DNA from: Planctomycetota bacterium
GTDB lineage: Bacteria > Planctomycetota > Phycisphaerae > Sedimentisphaerales > Anaerobacaceae
Direction: 5' to 3'
Length of the DNA: 5,355 bases
Assembly (NCBI GenBank): GCA_023139715.1
Contig: JAGLNB010000168.1
Coordinates: 1 to 5,355, forward strand
Shown here one piece after another: positions 5,041-5,355 of the stretch; position 1 is the first letter of the stretch; the number at the start of each line of letters is the position of its first letter. A model generated the notes under the pieces. That model was given only the letters and a program-made list of their open reading frames with translations. It searched no databases and was not told the origin of the DNA. The position numbers were made by a program, and so were the translations under genes.

Positions 5041-5064
5041 GGTTCGACAAGCTCACCATCTTCA
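5041..5064. repeat. GTTCGACAAGCTCACC element nested in an AATCTGTG repeat
   Basis: GGTTCGACAAGCTCACCATC and the next four bases sit between AATCAGTGAAATCT (5027-5040) and GTGTAATCTGCGATTAA (5065-5081). Removing the 24 bases restores a continuous AATCAGTGAAATCTGTGTAA repeat. The insert is related to the CTTCGA..GCTCAGGG family. Confidence 0.45.
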
Positions 5065-5112
5065 GTGTAATCTGCGATTAAACAAAACAAAAGGGTGAAA
5101 AGTTTAAAACAT

Positions 5113-5147
5113 AGATTGCCGCGGCCAAAGGGCGGCCTCGCAATGAC
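5113..5147. repeat. ATTGC..GCAAT palindromic repeat, complete copy
   Basis: ATTGC (5115-5119) pairs with GCAAT (5140-5144), and GGCC (5123-5126) pairs with GGCC (5134-5137), giving an imperfect hairpin. The 5' half is repeated at 4788-4802 and partly at 512-522. It lies between two runs of the AATCTGTG repeat. Confidence 0.55.
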
Positions 5148-5355
5148 AACAAAAAAAATCAGCGAAATCTGTGAAATCTGTGGTTAATTTTGTACCCTAA
5201 AAACCTCTGTGTTCTCTGCGGCCTCTGTGGCTAATTTTTCCGCTTTTTTAATCAGTGAAATCAGCGGAATCTGCGATAAATTTCGCGCTCTAAAAACTTT
5301 CCAAAACGATTGATTTAAAAAAAAGAGGCTGTGAAAAAACTGGTTCATTTTTGAC

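Larger units (their letters stand above)
4991..5283. repeat. Array of degenerate AATCTGTGA-type repeats
   Basis: Units of 9-11 bases such as AATCCGTGA, AATCTGTGA, AATCAGCGA and AATCTGCGA recur in short runs at 4991-5016, 5027-5040 with 5065-5081, 5157-5191 and 5250-5283. A CTCTGTG variant lies at 5204-5239. Most runs end in a similar tail, GGTTAA or GATAAA followed by T's. The spacing is irregular, there are no conserved spacers, and the units are not palindromic, so this is not a CRISPR. The cluster looks like several decayed copies of one intergenic repeat family of unknown role. Confidence 0.65.
4561..5355. other. Repeat-rich region with no credible gene
   Basis: Apart from the repeats and hairpins listed separately, nothing is recognised in these roughly 800 bases. 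The frame open from 4778 to 4999 is built from repeat sequence and the C10-A10 run, has no ribosome site and does not look like a protein. No terminator with a clear T-run follows the tRNA. Confidence 0.6.

Noticed and set aside
4991..5283. CRISPR array
   Set aside because: The repeat units are 9-11 bases, degenerate and irregularly spaced, with no unique spacers of uniform length and no cas genes in view.

Overview
The window reads as a bacterial chromosome segment of moderate to low GC, with long intergenic stretches full of short dispersed repeats. It holds two protein genes with clear housekeeping or defence-type roles, one small mobile gene and one tRNA. The organism cannot be fixed from this sequence alone. 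The lysine-rich pyruvate phosphate dikinase, the wide gene spacing and the repeat families recall environmental, probably anaerobic bacteria such as Planctomycetes (Phycisphaerae/Sedimentisphaerales-like) or related PVC lineages. That is a low-confidence inference.

Layout from left to right. (1) Positions 1-433, minus strand: the first 144 codons of a site-specific DNA methyltransferase with an SPPY catalytic motif, cut by the left edge. (2) Positions 434-714: a divergent intergenic region with one sigma70-type promoter for each flanking gene, a 14-bp palindrome overlapping the methyltransferase -35 box, and a fragment of a dispersed repeat. (3) Positions 715-3414, plus strand: a complete pyruvate, phosphate dikinase gene (ppdK, 899 aa) with all catalytic residues and a lineage-type insertion of about 25 residues. 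(4) Positions 3415-3626: dispersed repeats and a strong 15-bp-stem intrinsic terminator. (5) Positions 3627-4266: a self-contained unit in which a REP-associated tyrosine transposase gene (RAYT, IS200/IS605-like HUH enzyme) lies between two perfect 32-bp inverted copies of a REP-type hairpin. A further long imperfect hairpin starts right at the transposase stop codon. (6) Positions 4267-4560: an AT-rich spacer, a near-consensus promoter and tRNA-His(GTG). (7) Positions 4561-5355: about 800 bases with no credible gene, packed with at least three repeat families (CTTCG..CTCAGGG elements, GATTGCCGC elements, AATCTGTG-type arrays) and small hairpins. One repeat appears nested inside another.

The genes look like independent transcription units rather than an operon. 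The methyltransferase and ppdK are divergently transcribed from separate promoters, ppdK ends at its own terminator, and the tRNA has its own promoter. The most interesting structure is the transposase gene framed by its probable REP substrates, set in a genome region where several other short palindromic families have accumulated. I did not find a convincing undescribed multi-gene system. The partial methyltransferase could belong to a restriction-modification or defence locus to the left, but that part is not visible.
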